Counted from the stretch's first letter, positions 41,888 to 51,747 are shown. The stretch is 64,000 nt of DNA from Paenibacillus sp. R14(2021) (GCF_019431355.1 NZ_CP080269.1:620001-684000), one strand, 5' to 3'. Numbers and translations are program-made. Notes: generated by a model from the letters alone, not told the origin.

Positions 41888-43677
41888 CCGTCACGCAATT
41901 CATGGGGAGATTGTTTCGATACAACCCCATACTATATCTTGTAAATGCCCTGCTATGGGGATTCTTCCACGCGATGCCGGTCGGCATCGGGCTAGGGATG
42001 AAATGGTTCTTCGACAGGGCGACGACCCAGTCCCACGATTACCTGTGGCTTGCGCTGCCGCTGATCGTCGTCGCGGTTGTCCGCTTCTCCAGAGTCGGCA
42101 TGTTTTTTATCGCCTTTTTCAAATGGGTGACGTATATCTATCACCTCCAAGCCGTTCTGCGCCGCAATATGCTGGCCGGTATCATGCGCTGGCCCGGACG
42201 CAATCTGCCGGCCTCTCCCGGCGAAGCAATGACTCGTTTTCGGGAAGACGTCGACGAAGTCGTCGAATACGTGGAGTCCTGGGTGGATTTCTGGGGCCGC
42301 GTGATCTACGCGGTCACCTGCATCGTAATCATGGCCCGCATCAATTGGCAGATCACGATCGTGGCCATCCTCCCGCTCGTCGTCGTCACGCTGTTTAACA
42401 ACCTGTCAGGCAACCGGGCGAGACGGTATTCCCGGCTGAACCGGGAAGCGACCGGCCGGATCACCGGCTTCATCGCGGAGACATTCGGCGCCGTGCAGGC
42501 GGTAAAGCTCGGACAGGCAGAGGATCACGTGCTGAACCGGTTCCTCCAGCTGAACGAGAGCCGGCGGAAGGCGGCCTTGCGGGACAATCTGTTCAAGCAG
42601 TGGATGAGATCGCTTAACCAGCATGTGCTCAGCATCTGCACGGGCGTTATCCTCCTGATGTGCGCCGCGGAGATGAAGGCGGGCCGCTTCACCGTCGGCG
42701 ATATTGCGCTCTTCACGTCCTACCTAAGCACGTTTGCGTTCAGCGTTTCACTATTCGGTTACATGATCTTTCAACACAAGCGGCTGCGCGTTGCGCTCGA
42801 CCGGATGCGGATTCTGTTCCGACCGGGCGAGGAGGACCGCATCGCGGAGCATAGCGAGATTCATCTGTACGGCGATCCCCCGGAGATCGAAGCTCCTGAC
42901 GCGAACGAGGATGATCGACTACAAAGCCTAGAGGTTCGCGGCTTGTCCTATACGTATCCGAACTCGGAGAATGGGATCCGGGACGTCGGCTTCCGCTTGG
43001 AGCGCGGCAAGTTCCTGGTCGTCACTGGCCGGATCGGCTCGGGCAAATCAACACTCGTCCGCACGCTCCTCGGCCTCCTGCCGAAATCGGACGGCACCAT
43101 ACGATGGAACGGGAGGTTAATAGAAGACCCGGCTGCCTTCTTGAAGCCGCCGAGGACGTCCTATACACCTCAAGTGCCGAGGCTGTTCAGCGACACGCTG
43201 GGGGAGAACATCACGCAAGGCAGCTCCGTCCCGCCGGACGCACTGGACCGCGTCATCCGCCTGGCCGTCATGGAGCAGGACCTTCAAATGTTGGAAAACG
43301 GGCTTGAGACGTTCGTCGGCCCCCGCGGCGTCATGCTCTCCGGCGGACAGATCCAGCGTGCTGCCACGGCTCGAATGCTTATGACGCAGTCAGACGTATT
43401 CATCTTCGACGATCTATCTAGCGCGCTAGACGTCGAAACGGAGAAGGTATTGTGGGAGCGGCTGTTTCAGGAACAGGACGTGACCTGCATAGCGGTATCT
43501 CATCGCAGAGCGGCGCTGGCGCGCGCCGATCACATCCTTGTCATAAAGGACGGACGGGTCGAAGCAGAGGGCACGCTGTCCGAGCTGCTTGCGACCAGCG
43601 CGGAAATGCAGCTGTTATGGCAGGGCGAGGAGTCAAGAGGGGACGCCGAGAAGGAAGAGGCCGAGCAGCCGGCGTAA
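41884..43677 (+). CDS. Heterodimeric ABC exporter subunit 2
   Basis: The protein has 597 residues. Helices at about 17-300 are followed by the ATPase with Walker [10 protein letters not shown], canonical signature [10 protein letters not shown] and Walker [13 protein letters not shown], in which Asp replaces the catalytic Glu. This makes it the degenerate-site partner of subunit 1. The ATG lies in the stop of subunit 1 with GAGGAGG upstream; a longer open frame starting within subunit 1 is not used. BmrD of Bacillus is longer (673), so this is a related type rather than a proven orthologue. Confidence 0.9.
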   Translation: MTVTQFMGRLFRYNPILYLVNALLWGFFHAMPVGIGLGMKWFFDRATTQSHDYLWLALPLIVVAVVRFSRVGMFFIAFFKWVTYIYHLQAVLRRNMLAGIMRWPGRNLPASPGEAMTRFREDVDEVVEYVESWVDFWGRVIYAVTCIVIMARINWQITIVAILPLVVVTLFNNLSGNRARRYSRLNREATGRITGFIAETFGAVQAVKLGQAEDHVLNRFLQLNESRRKAALRDNLFKQWMRSLNQHVLSICTGVILLMCAAEMKAGRFTVGDIALFTSYLSTFAFSVSLFGYMIFQHKRLRVALDRMRILFRPGEEDRIAEHSEIHLYGDPPEIEAPDANEDDRLQSLEVRGLSYTYPNSENGIRDVGFRLERGKFLVVTGRIGSGKSTLVRTLLGLLPKSDGTIRWNGRLIEDPAAFLKPPRTSYTPQVPRLFSDTLGENITQGSSVPPDALDRVIRLAVMEQDLQMLENGLETFVGPRGVMLSGGQIQRAATARMLMTQSDVFIFDDLSSALDVETEKVLWERLFQEQDVTCIAVSHRRAALARADHILVIKDGRVEAEGTLSELLATSAEMQLLWQGEESRGDAEKEEAEQPA

Positions 43678-43750
43678 GATAGCAAAACATTCCCTTGATC
43701 GGTATACGGACCGGATTCAAAATTATTATGCTAAATATTGTCTCGCTTAT

Positions 43751-43773
43751 GGCCGCGAATCTGCGGCCTTTTT
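43751..43773 (+). terminator. Rho-independent terminator of the exporter operon
   Basis: GGCCGC and GCGGCC pair around a 6-nt loop with five T, 74 nt after the stop of subunit 2. Confidence 0.85.
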
Positions 43774-43844
43774 GCGTAGTAGAGCACGTAATTGGACACA
43801 TCCGGCAAAACCGGTTAAAAAGTATGGTGCAGGTATAACTAGGG

Positions 43845-43880
43845 TCGCATCTATCGATTATCGGTAGACGCGATTTTTTT
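43845..43880 (+). terminator. Second terminator-like hairpin
   Basis: TCGC and TCTATCGA pair with TCGGTAGA and GCGA around a TTA loop, with one mismatch, followed by seven T. It marks the end of any readthrough and the start of the glycosidase leader region. Confidence 0.75.
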
Positions 43881-43998
43881 TATGTCGTGCAGCGTTGAAC
43901 GAAAACAAAAGAGAGCGATTTCGGTAAAAGATGTTAATAGGTTTGTCCCGTCGTACTTGATGATGGAATCTGTATTTTCTCCGGTTAAAATCCGTCAA
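43881..43998 (+). promoter_or_regulatory. Upstream region of the glycosidase, weak cre-like site
   Basis: AGAGAGCGATTTCG at 43910-43923 matches the CcpA cre pattern TGWNANCGNTNWCA except at the first and last base. Catabolite repression of a secreted glycosidase would be expected. No clear sigma-A promoter was found by eye. Confidence 0.25.
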
Positions 43999-44075
43999 GC
44001 CTAGGGTTGTGCCGAAAGTCAGGCGAGCGCAAAATGGGGAACGAAGGAGGTGAGCGTTTTCGAAGGAACCTAGGC
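43999..44075 (+). promoter_or_regulatory. Structured 5' leader, candidate riboswitch-like element
   Basis: GCCTAGGGTT at 43999-44008 pairs with AACCTAGGC at 44067-44075, closing a 58-nt interior. The interior contains a small GCC/GGC stem at 44011-44024, an A-rich/T-rich possible pairing (CGCAAAA with TTTTCG) and purine-rich unpaired blocks such as GGGGAACGAAGGAGG. A closing stem with a conserved-looking G/A-rich core is the pattern of a ligand-binding RNA. I compared it from memory with common riboswitch classes (c-di-GMP-I and II, c-di-AMP, glutamine, ZTP, guanidine) and found no match. It ends 38 nt before the glycosidase start. Confidence 0.45.
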
Positions 44076-44113
44076 ATGATTATCCTGCATCTTATTTTAA
44101 AGGAGGAACATGA

Positions 44114-47100
44114 ATGTCCAAACGAAGGAACAAGTCTATATTCGCCGTCTTGCTCGGTTTCCTGATCCTGCTGGGTACGCTGCCGCTCGGCGCGGCTACG
44201 GCTTCGGCGGCTACGGCGTTCTCGAGCGTCGCAATGAACACGGCGACTCCGGCGATGTACGACAAGTTCGAAATGACGTTTGATTTGAGCGCGACCTACA
44301 GCAATCCGTTCAATCCGGACGAAGTCGACGTCCGTGCGTATTTCACGACGCCAAGCGGCCAAACGGAGGTGGTGCCCGGCTTCTACAGGGGCGGTTCATC
44401 GTCGAAATGGGCGGTACGCTACTCGCCTCGGCAGAGCGGTACGCACAGCGTCTACTTGAAGGTGACGGACGGCAGCGGCACGGGACAATCCCAGACGTAT
44501 ACGTTTACGGCCGGAGCCGCCGGGACTAACCGCGGCTTCATGGGCGTGAGCGGCAGCCGGTTTACCGATAGCTTCGGCAAGCAGCTGACCCTGATCGGCA
44601 CGAACTACGCATGGGGCGCGCCGAGCGAGATATTGGCCGCGATGCCGCAGTACGGCGCAGCCAAAATGAACCTGATGCGGGTCTGGTACAGCGTATGGTG
44701 GGGTAATTACGCGCCGGAATGGGGACCTACCGTAACGACGCAAAACGGTATTACGATGAGCTATGACGGCATCGGCAAATACCAGCTCGACAATCAAGCC
44801 CGTATGGATACGCTTATCGATACCGCTTCGGCGAACGGCATCTATGTCATGCTGACGATGAACAGCTTCGGCGACTTCTATTACGACTGGCCGCAGAACG
44901 CATACAATACGGCGAACGGCGGACCTTCGCAGTGGACCGAAAACAACACGGATTTCTGGACGAACACGTCGGCGATCAATTACCAGAAGAAGCTGCTGCG
45001 CTATGTGTTCGCACGCTGGGGGTATAGCCGCGCGCTCGGCATGCTGGAATATTGGAACGAGTCGGATAACCGCGTAGATACAAGCGCGGCGACGCGTGCC
45101 GCCTGGCACAGCACGGTAGACGGATACTGGAAGAGCCTCGACTTCTATCATCACCCGACGACGACGAGCTTCGCTTGGAAGGACCATCAGGAATTCAACC
45201 AACCGTCGTGGGAAAGCCTGACGACACTCGACACCACCAATTTCCACCTGTATGACGGGGGCTCGAACGTCATCGATAAATGGGAGAACGAGCTGAAGCA
45301 TTTCCGCACCGATTTCGGCGGGCGTCCCGCCTTCGTCGGGGAATACGGCATCAACGGGGGCGGCGAAGATCCGAACGATGCGGCCGTGCAGCGATACGTG
45401 CATGACGGCCTCTGGGCACCGATCTTCCGTGCCGGCGCGGCCGGCGGCAACCTGTGGTGGGAGTTCGCCGGCAGCACCGGCTTCAATGTCCCGGCAAACA
45501 TCAAAGGGCTGCATACGGCGCTCGCGAACGTCGTCCAACCGGAGGAGGCCTATTTGAACAATATGCCGTTCACGGATTACGGCGCGCAGGCTAATAGCAC
45601 GAAGGTTGGCGGTTACAAGAACGCGGACCGGGCGCTTCTCTGGATCAACGACACGCAAGCCAACTATACGGTAGCGAGCCCGCGTACGGTCAGCGGCATG
45701 TCTTTCGCGCTCTCGGGCGTCAACAACGGCACGTACGACGTGACCTATTACAACACGGTCACCGGAGCGTCCGTCTTGCAGACGACAGCGAGCGCGTCGG
45801 GCGGCAGCCTGACATTGGCCGGCATACCGGCGTTTACCCGCGACATCGCCGTCAAAGCAGTTCGGCAGGGAAGCACGGTGCCCGATACACAGGCACCATC
45901 CGCGCCGGCGAATCTGACAGCGCCGGCTAAGACCGACACGACCGTCAGTTTGGCATGGACGGCTTCGACGGACAACGTCGGCGTCGCCGGCTACGACGTC
46001 TACCGCGGCACGACGCTAGCCGGATCGACGACGGGAGCGACATCGCTGACCGTGACCGGCTTGACGGCAGGCACCGCGTACAGCTTCACGGTCAAGGCGC
46101 GCGATGCGGCCGGCAATGTCTCGGCAGCAAGTACGGCGCTTTCCGTCACGACGAACCCGCCGGACACGACGGCGCCGAGCGCGCCGACGGGATTGGCGTC
46201 ACCTTCGAAGAGCGATACGACGGTCGACCTGACTTGGAACGCTTCGACGGACAACGTCGGCGTCACTGCCTATGACATTTACCGTAATGGCACGCTTGCC
46301 GGGTCGGCCAGCGGCGGAACAACGTCGTTTACCGTAACCGGCCTTACCGCGAGCACGGCTTATTCGTTCACGGTGAAGGCGCGCGACGCCGCGGGCAACG
46401 TATCGGCGGCCAGCGGCGCCGTCAGCATCACGACGCTGCCGCCGATCGCGCCGAACCTGCTGCTGAACGCCGGATTCGAACAAGACGACGGGTTCGGCCG
46501 TCCAAACCTCTGGACGTGCGAGCAGACCTATTACTGCTCCCGCGATACGTCCGTGAAACGCACCGGAAGCGCCTCGTTCAAGCTGAGCGGCACGGCCGGC
46601 GCTTGGTTCGGCTTCTACCAGGACGCTGCGGCTTCGGCCGGCACGGCCTATACGTTCGATGGTTACATGAACGTCGCGTCCAACACAGGGAGCACGCTTG
46701 AGGTGCGCGTCCGTTTCCTCGACGGCGCAGGCGGTACGATCGGTGACAATCTCGTCGCGTCGGCCACATCGACGACATCGGGCTTCGTCAACGCGCACGG
46801 CACGTATACGGCCCCGTCCGGCACGCAGACGGCGCGCATCTACGTGTATGTCAAAGATTTTCGCGGGACGATGTATTTCGACGACTTCAGTTTAACCGGC
46901 GGCTCGGGTTCCGGAACCGACACGCAGGCGCCGACGGCACCGACCGGGCTGACGTCGCCGTCGAAGACCGAAACGACCGTCTCGTTGTCATGGATGGCGT
47001 CGACCGACAACGTAGGCGTGACCGGCTACGACGTTTATCGGGGCACGACGCTGGCCGGTTCTACGACCGGTACATCTTACACGGCGACCGGCCTCACGGC

Positions 47101-47635
47101 GGGAACGGCCTACAGCTTCACGGTCAAGGCGAAGGACGCCGCCGGCAACGTCTCCGCTGCCAGCGCCGCGCTTGCGGTGACGACTAATACGTCGCAGCAG
47201 CCCGCCTGGGATCCGGGCGTCCAATACAAGTTCGTTAACCGCAGCAGCGGCATGGTGCTTGACGTCAGCGGCGCCTCCACGAGCTCCGGCGCGAGCATTG
47301 TCCAGCTTACTCCCGGAAGCGGCAGCAGCCAGAAGTGGAACATGATTACGACTAGCAGCGGGCTCAAGATCATCAATGCGAATTCAAGCAATAATCTGGA
47401 CGTGAGCGGCGGATCCGCAAGCGATGGGGCGAGTGTCATCCAGTGGTGGGATAACGGCGGCAATAACCAGCGGTGGACGATCGTTGGCGTCGGAGGCGGA
47501 TATTACAAAGTAATCAACGTCGGCAGCGGCAAAACGCTCGACGTCAGCGGCGGCTCCTCGGCCAGTGGAGCCGGTATCGTGCAGATGACCGATACCGGCT
47601 CAGCGAGCCAGCAGTGGAGCATCGTACCGGCATAA
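44114..47635 (+). CDS. Secreted multi-domain glycosidase (GH5-like barrel, FN3, CBM, ricin-type)
   Basis: The protein has 1173 residues. The signal peptide ends ASA at about residue 32. A DUF5060-like beta domain lies at about 36-130, then a (beta/alpha)8 barrel at about 145-480 with the acid/base Glu316 in LEYWNESD and nucleophile Glu410 in FVGEYG. Three fibronectin type III domains lie at about 595-682, 688-775 and 940-1025. A carbohydrate-binding jelly-roll (about 780-930) sits between the second and third, and a ricin-type lectin domain with repeated LDVSGxS and QxW motifs forms the end. The enzyme probably cleaves beta-linked polysaccharide such as mannan or glucan. AAAGGAGG precedes the ATG. 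The importer genes follow. Confidence 0.88.
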   Translation: MSKRRNKSIFAVLLGFLILLGTLPLGAATASAATAFSSVAMNTATPAMYDKFEMTFDLSATYSNPFNPDEVDVRAYFTTPSGQTEVVPGFYRGGSSSKWAVRYSPRQSGTHSVYLKVTDGSGTGQSQTYTFTAGAAGTNRGFMGVSGSRFTDSFGKQLTLIGTNYAWGAPSEILAAMPQYGAAKMNLMRVWYSVWWGNYAPEWGPTVTTQNGITMSYDGIGKYQLDNQARMDTLIDTASANGIYVMLTMNSFGDFYYDWPQNAYNTANGGPSQWTENNTDFWTNTSAINYQKKLLRYVFARWGYSRALGMLEYWNESDNRVDTSAATRAAWHSTVDGYWKSLDFYHHPTTTSFAWKDHQEFNQPSWESLTTLDTTNFHLYDGGSNVIDKWENELKHFRTDFGGRPAFVGEYGINGGGEDPNDAAVQRYVHDGLWAPIFRAGAAGGNLWWEFAGSTGFNVPANIKGLHTALANVVQPEEAYLNNMPFTDYGAQANSTKVGGYKNADRALLWINDTQANYTVASPRTVSGMSFALSGVNNGTYDVTYYNTVTGASVLQTTASASGGSLTLAGIPAFTRDIAVKAVRQGSTVPDTQAPSAPANLTAPAKTDTTVSLAWTASTDNVGVAGYDVYRGTTLAGSTTGATSLTVTGLTAGTAYSFTVKARDAAGNVSAASTALSVTTNPPDTTAPSAPTGLASPSKSDTTVDLTWNASTDNVGVTAYDIYRNGTLAGSASGGTTSFTVTGLTASTAYSFTVKARDAAGNVSAASGAVSITTLPPIAPNLLLNAGFEQDDGFGRPNLWTCEQTYYCSRDTSVKRTGSASFKLSGTAGAWFGFYQDAAASAGTAYTFDGYMNVASNTGSTLEVRVRFLDGAGGTIGDNLVASATSTTSGFVNAHGTYTAPSGTQTARIYVYVKDFRGTMYFDDFSLTGGSGSGTDTQAPTAPTGLTSPSKTETTVSLSWMASTDNVGVTGYDVYRGTTLAGSTTGTSYTATGLTAGTAYSFTVKAKDAAGNVSAASAALAVTTNTSQQPAWDPGVQYKFVNRSSGMVLDVSGASTSSGASIVQLTPGSGSSQKWNMITTSSGLKIINANSSNNLDVSGGSASDGASVIQWWDNGGNNQRWTIVGVGGGYYKVINVGSGKTLDVSGGSSASGAGIVQMTDTGSASQQWSIVPA
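45895..46158 (+). repeat. FN3 coding repeat, copy 1
   Basis: This DNA unit encodes the first fibronectin III domain. It shares long near-identical tracts with copies at 46168 and 46927, for example a 24-nt identical block around 45961-45984 and 46243-46266. Confidence 0.8.
46168..46440 (+). repeat. FN3 coding repeat, copy 2
   Basis: This is the second fibronectin III unit. It is nearly the same as copy 1 over the STDNVGV and SFTVKARDAAGNVSAAS parts, at DNA level too. Confidence 0.8.
46927..47190 (+). repeat. FN3 coding repeat, copy 3
   Basis: This third unit is separated from the first two by the carbohydrate-binding domain. It is closest to copy 1 in protein sequence (GYDVYRGTTLAGSTTG). 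Such repeats can recombine. Confidence 0.8.
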
Positions 47636-47695
47636 CAAGCTGCGCAACTCGGCAGTCACGCTGTGCTCATTCATTCGCAGACTAGTAACCCTCCA

Positions 47696-47736
47696 AGAGG
47701 TCGGATCGGGCAGCAAGCCCGATTCGGCCTCTTTTT
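47696..47736 (+). terminator. Rho-independent terminator of the glycosidase gene
   Basis: A 16-bp stem with two wobble pairs (AGAGGTCGGATCGGGC arm) and a 5-nt loop is followed by TTTTT, 60 nt after the stop. The importer genes downstream therefore need their own promoter. Confidence 0.85.
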
Positions 47737-47909
47737 CGCACGCAACATGCTTGCTGCTGCCTTTACCCTCGCGCCAGAGCCCGTTTCCTGCTTACCGTAT
47801 GCTCTCTTTTGTAGGGTAACGAGGTTCGCTTTGCCCGGTTGTTGGCAGAGGCGCGGAAATCGATAATAGAGGCATAGCGACGCCAATCCGCACAGAAAGG
47901 AGAAACGAC

Positions 47910-48869
47910 ATGGTCAACCCATCCACGCCCCCGGCTATCGCCGCGGCTGCCCCGAAGAAGGCAGGCTTCGGTCTTCTCGTCAAGAAACAGTATCAACTGC
48001 TGCTGATGTCGGTTCCTTTCGTCCTGTTGGTCCTGCTGTTCTCGTTCGGACCGCTATGGGGATGGATCATGGCATTCCAGCACTACAAAGTCGCCTTAGG
48101 TATCTGGCGCAGTCCGTGGGCCGGCTTCGACAATTTCCGGCTGCTGTTCCAGGACCCGCAGTTTTTCAATGCGCTCCGCAACACGGTCGCGATGGGCATG
48201 CTTAACCTGGTCACCGGCTTCTTCGGCGCAATCGGGCTGGCGCTGCTGCTGAACGAGGTGAAGCTTCGCTTCTTCAAGCGAACCGTGCAGACGCTCACGT
48301 ACATTCCCCATTTCGTGTCGTGGGTGGTCATCGCCAATATTTTCGCCACGCTGCTGTCGCCCGACGGAGGCGTCATCAACGAGCTGCTCGTGAAGCTCGG
48401 CATCCTCGACCAGCCGTACTATTTTCTCGGCCAGGAAAAATGGTTTTGGTGGATTCACACGTTGGCAAGCTTCTGGAAGGAGCTCGGTTGGAACACGATC
48501 ATCTACCTCGCGGTGCTGGCGGGACTTAACCCCGAGCATTATGAAGCCGCCGAGACGGACGGTGCGACGCGCTGGCAGAAAATGCGCTACATCTCCATTC
48601 CCGGTCTAATGCCGACGGCCGTGCTGCTGCTCATCCTAAGCGTCGGCTGGATCGTGCAGAGCGGGTACGAGTCCCAATTCCTGCTTGGCAATCCCGTCGT
48701 CATCAGCCGTTCGGAGGTGCTCGACCTGTACGCGCTGAACTATTCGACGAGCATCGGAGATTATTCGTACGGCGTCGCGGTAAGTCTGTTCAAGTCCGTC
48801 GTGAGCATTGTGCTCGTGCTGCTGGTTAATTACGCGGCTAGAAAAACAACCGACAGCCGGCTATTCTAA
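47910..48869 (+). CDS. LplB-type ABC importer permease
   Basis: The protein has 319 residues with six transmembrane segments. The opening KKQYQLLLMSVPFVLLVLLFSF and the EAA loop HYEAAETDGATRWQKMRYISIPGL at about residues 210-233 are typical of LplB/YtcP-type permeases, which take up oligosaccharides from plant or algal polymers. No ATPase gene is nearby, so a shared MsmX-type ATPase elsewhere is expected. AGAAAGGAG lies before the ATG. Confidence 0.92.
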   Translation: MVNPSTPPAIAAAAPKKAGFGLLVKKQYQLLLMSVPFVLLVLLFSFGPLWGWIMAFQHYKVALGIWRSPWAGFDNFRLLFQDPQFFNALRNTVAMGMLNLVTGFFGAIGLALLLNEVKLRFFKRTVQTLTYIPHFVSWVVIANIFATLLSPDGGVINELLVKLGILDQPYYFLGQEKWFWWIHTLASFWKELGWNTIIYLAVLAGLNPEHYEAAETDGATRWQKMRYISIPGLMPTAVLLLILSVGWIVQSGYESQFLLGNPVVISRSEVLDLYALNYSTSIGDYSYGVAVSLFKSVVSIVLVLLVNYAARKTTDSRLF

Positions 48870-48895
48870 AGCCGGCACCTGAAAGGAGCCCCCCC

Positions 48896-49786
48896 ATGAT
48901 CCACAAACGAGCGGCAGGAGACTACGTCTTCCAAGCGCTGAACTACGGCTTGCTGCTGTTGCTCGGCATCGGAACGCTGTTCCCATTCGTCAACCTGCTT
49001 GCCATATCGCTTAACGACGCTGCCGATACGCTGAAAGGCACGATCTATGTATGGCCGCGCGTACCGACGCTGGACAATTTCGCGACGATCTTCGCGAATG
49101 ATGGTCTGGCGGCAGCGGCGCTGCGATCCGTCGTCCGGACGGTCGCCGGTACGGTGCTCGGCGTCGTCTGCACGGCGATGCTCGCCTATACGCTGAGCCG
49201 GAAGGAGTTTTTCCTCCGCAAGCCGTTCAACGTCATCCTCATCGTGACGATGTACGTCAACGGCGGACTGATTCCGTTCTATCTGCTGATCAAGCAGCTC
49301 GGCCTGATGAACACGTTCGCGGTCTACCTGCTGCCCATGCTGATCGGCGTGTTCAACGTCATCATCATGCGCAGCTACTTCGAGCAGCTGCCAGACGGAA
49401 TCGTGGAGTCGGCTCGCATCGACGGTGCGTCCGATTTCCAGATCTTGTTCCGCATCGTCCTGCAGATCAGCCTTCCCGTCGTGTCGACAATCACGCTGTA
49501 CATCGCCGTCATGCACTGGAACTCCTGGTTCGACAACTATTTGTACGCAAGTCGCAACGAGCACCTGAACCTGCTGCAATACGAGCTGCAAAAAATATTG
49601 ATCAGCTCCGTCAATCAGGTGTTCGATACGAACACGCATATCGACGCAACAGACGCGCGAAGAACGAATCCCGAAACGATTCGCGCGGCGATGACGATCC
49701 TCGTTACGTTTCCGATCCTGCTCGTGTACCCGTTTCTGCAAAAATATTTCGTTAAGGGCATGACGTTCGCCGCAATGAAAGAATAG
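48896..49786 (+). CDS. LplC/YtcP-type ABC importer permease
   Basis: The protein has 296 residues and six helices. Family marks are NYGLLLLLGIGTLFPFVNLL, MYVNGGLIPFYLLIKQLGLM and the EAA loop GIVESARIDGASDFQILFRI, with the C-terminal KYFVKGMTFAAMKE that ends most members. It lies 26 nt after the LplB-type gene. With the lipoprotein downstream it forms one importer. Confidence 0.93.
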   Translation: MIHKRAAGDYVFQALNYGLLLLLGIGTLFPFVNLLAISLNDAADTLKGTIYVWPRVPTLDNFATIFANDGLAAAALRSVVRTVAGTVLGVVCTAMLAYTLSRKEFFLRKPFNVILIVTMYVNGGLIPFYLLIKQLGLMNTFAVYLLPMLIGVFNVIIMRSYFEQLPDGIVESARIDGASDFQILFRIVLQISLPVVSTITLYIAVMHWNSWFDNYLYASRNEHLNLLQYELQKILISSVNQVFDTNTHIDATDARRTNPETIRAAMTILVTFPILLVYPFLQKYFVKGMTFAAMKE

Positions 49787-49862
49787 GCGGGCGACGATCG
49801 CGATATCGCCGGAGCACCGATTCCGATGATATAATACAAATACAAGAAAAGAGGGTGTCAGT

Positions 49863-51629
49863 ATGGCAGTCAAAACGCGGAGATTCAGCTTGTCCCTCGC
49901 GGCGGCGACGGTACTTCTGGCGGGCTCGTTAGCCGGCTGCTCGTCGAACGGCAACGGCAATGGCAACGGCGAAGCTAACGGTAACGGGGGAAGCAAGAAC
50001 GGAGGCAGCGCGCCGGCGGCGAATTCGGCGGGCGAGAACAAGGGCACGGCCGAAAATGAAGGCGCTTCCCAAACGCCGGCCGTTGAACCGATCACGTACA
50101 CCATGAACACGACGGACGAGAAAATGACGTGGGATACGCCAATTACGAAAGCGTTTACAGATAAGACCGGCGTCTCGTTCAAGTATGATCTGGTCGTCGG
50201 CGACGAAACGCAGAAGCAGGACCTGTGGCTCGCGGCCGGCGATTATCCGGACATTATGACCATGGGACCGGCGGAGGTGCAGAAATACAAGGACGGCGGC
50301 GCCTTGGTTCCCCTGAACGAGCTTATTGACAAATACGGCCCGCATATTAAGGAGAAGTTCGGCGAGTACTTCAATTTGCTGAAGGACGCCGACGGCAACA
50401 TCTGGTCGCTCTACGGCGTCAATAAAAGCCGCGAAGCGAAAGCGGATGCCGCCGCCAATTTCATCATCCAGTACGACGTGCTGAAAGAAGCCGGATACCC
50501 GCTGATCAAGACGCTGGATCAGCTGTACGACGTCGTCAAAGCGTACAAGGATAAGCATCCGCAGATCGACAACAAAGAGACGATCGGTTTCTCCGGCGCG
50601 ATGACGGGCTGGCAGGTGAACATCCAGTACAATAACCCGATCATCAGCGCATCCGGCCTTCCGGATCACGGCAACTTCCGGATCGACGGCAGCGGCAATG
50701 TCACGTATAATCCGGTTTCGGACGATGCGAAGACCTACTATGCGTTTCTGAACAAATTGTATCAGAACGGCCTGTATGACAAGGAAGCGTTCTCGCAGGA
50801 CGATCTCAGCAAGAAGCTGGCGCAAGGACGCGTGCTGGCCGCCTACGCGCCGGCCTGGATGGTCGGCACCGTCGAGACGCAATTCCGTCAGGACGGTCAC
50901 CCGGAGCGAGCTTATGCCAGGCTGCCGATCTACTTCAATGAGGACACGAAGGACATATCGAACACGGTCGTACCGACGTTCGCGGGCAGCCTCCAGTGGG
51001 CCGTCACGAAATCGGCGAAAAACCCGGAGCGGTTCATTCAGTTCGTGGACTACTTATTCTCGGAAGAAGGCCAGATTCTGTCGCAATGGGGCATCGAAGG
51101 GAAGCATTACGAGGTGAAGGACGGCCATCGCGTGCTGAAGCCGGAGGAGATCGAGGCGCGCAAGACGGATCCGGACCATGGGATCAAGGAAGGCTTTTCC
51201 GGCAATGGCACGGGCAGCGGCTACTGGTTCAACGTCGGTGACGGCGCCAAGCTGGACGACGGCGATTACGCGACGCCGCTGACGAAGGATTACGTCGTCA
51301 GCCTATACGACGACATGACCAAGGACGTGCTAAGCCGGTACGGGAAGACAGTGTGGGCGGATTTTCTGCCGAAGGCCGAGGTCGTGCCGGGTTATCTATG
51401 GCAGCTGTCGCCCCCGGAGAACATTACGCTGCAGGCGAAGAAAATCGAAGAGACCTGGAAGAAATTTTTGCCAAAGCTCGTCATGGCGAAGAACCAATCG
51501 GATTTCGATAAGAGCTGGGATGACATGAAGGCGGCAATGGACAAAGCGGGCCTACGGGACGTCGACGACGCCTATACGAAGCTATGGGCGGATTTTAACG
51601 CCAAGTTCGCCGCTACGATCGGCGGCTAG
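49863..51629 (+). CDS. Extracellular solute-binding lipoprotein (LplA-type)
   Basis: The protein has 588 residues, the long form usual for this importer class. The signal ends SLAGC with the Cys at about residue 26, then a Gly/Asn/Ala-rich linker about 45 residues long. The mature part binds oligosaccharide (TMNTTDEKMTWDTPITKAFT, and DKTGVSFKYDLVVGDETQKQ near the start). It follows the second permease by 76 nt behind GAGGGTGTC. It is likely induced through the sensor pair downstream. Confidence 0.92.
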   Translation: MAVKTRRFSLSLAAATVLLAGSLAGCSSNGNGNGNGEANGNGGSKNGGSAPAANSAGENKGTAENEGASQTPAVEPITYTMNTTDEKMTWDTPITKAFTDKTGVSFKYDLVVGDETQKQDLWLAAGDYPDIMTMGPAEVQKYKDGGALVPLNELIDKYGPHIKEKFGEYFNLLKDADGNIWSLYGVNKSREAKADAAANFIIQYDVLKEAGYPLIKTLDQLYDVVKAYKDKHPQIDNKETIGFSGAMTGWQVNIQYNNPIISASGLPDHGNFRIDGSGNVTYNPVSDDAKTYYAFLNKLYQNGLYDKEAFSQDDLSKKLAQGRVLAAYAPAWMVGTVETQFRQDGHPERAYARLPIYFNEDTKDISNTVVPTFAGSLQWAVTKSAKNPERFIQFVDYLFSEEGQILSQWGIEGKHYEVKDGHRVLKPEEIEARKTDPDHGIKEGFSGNGTGSGYWFNVGDGAKLDDGDYATPLTKDYVVSLYDDMTKDVLSRYGKTVWADFLPKAEVVPGYLWQLSPPENITLQAKKIEETWKKFLPKLVMAKNQSDFDKSWDDMKAAMDKAGLRDVDDAYTKLWADFNAKFAATIGG

Positions 51630-51747
51630 CCGACTTATGAACGTACTTCTCGCCCTCTTGGGCGTAGGAGTGCGTTCGCTTGTCTGAACCCGGCCGGCAG
51701 CGGCAGGTGAACGGGTATTTTGAAGGCGTTGGAAACGGAGGGACGGC

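Noticed and set aside
43999-44075. Assignment of the glycosidase leader to the glutamine riboswitch because of CGAAGGAAC
   Set aside because: Only the short 3' segment matches. The 5' CGTTCA strand and the central GGAAGTAGG core are missing.
44396-45658. 420-codon open frame on the minus strand inside the glycosidase gene
   Set aside because: It is a shadow of a GC-rich coding region. The composition is rich in Arg and Val without motifs, while the plus strand encodes a clear enzyme.
48866-50182. 438-codon minus frame opposite the importer genes
   Set aside because: It is a GC-rich shadow frame. The product is rich in Arg, Asp and His repeats with no domain, and the plus strand holds recognised permease and lipoprotein genes.
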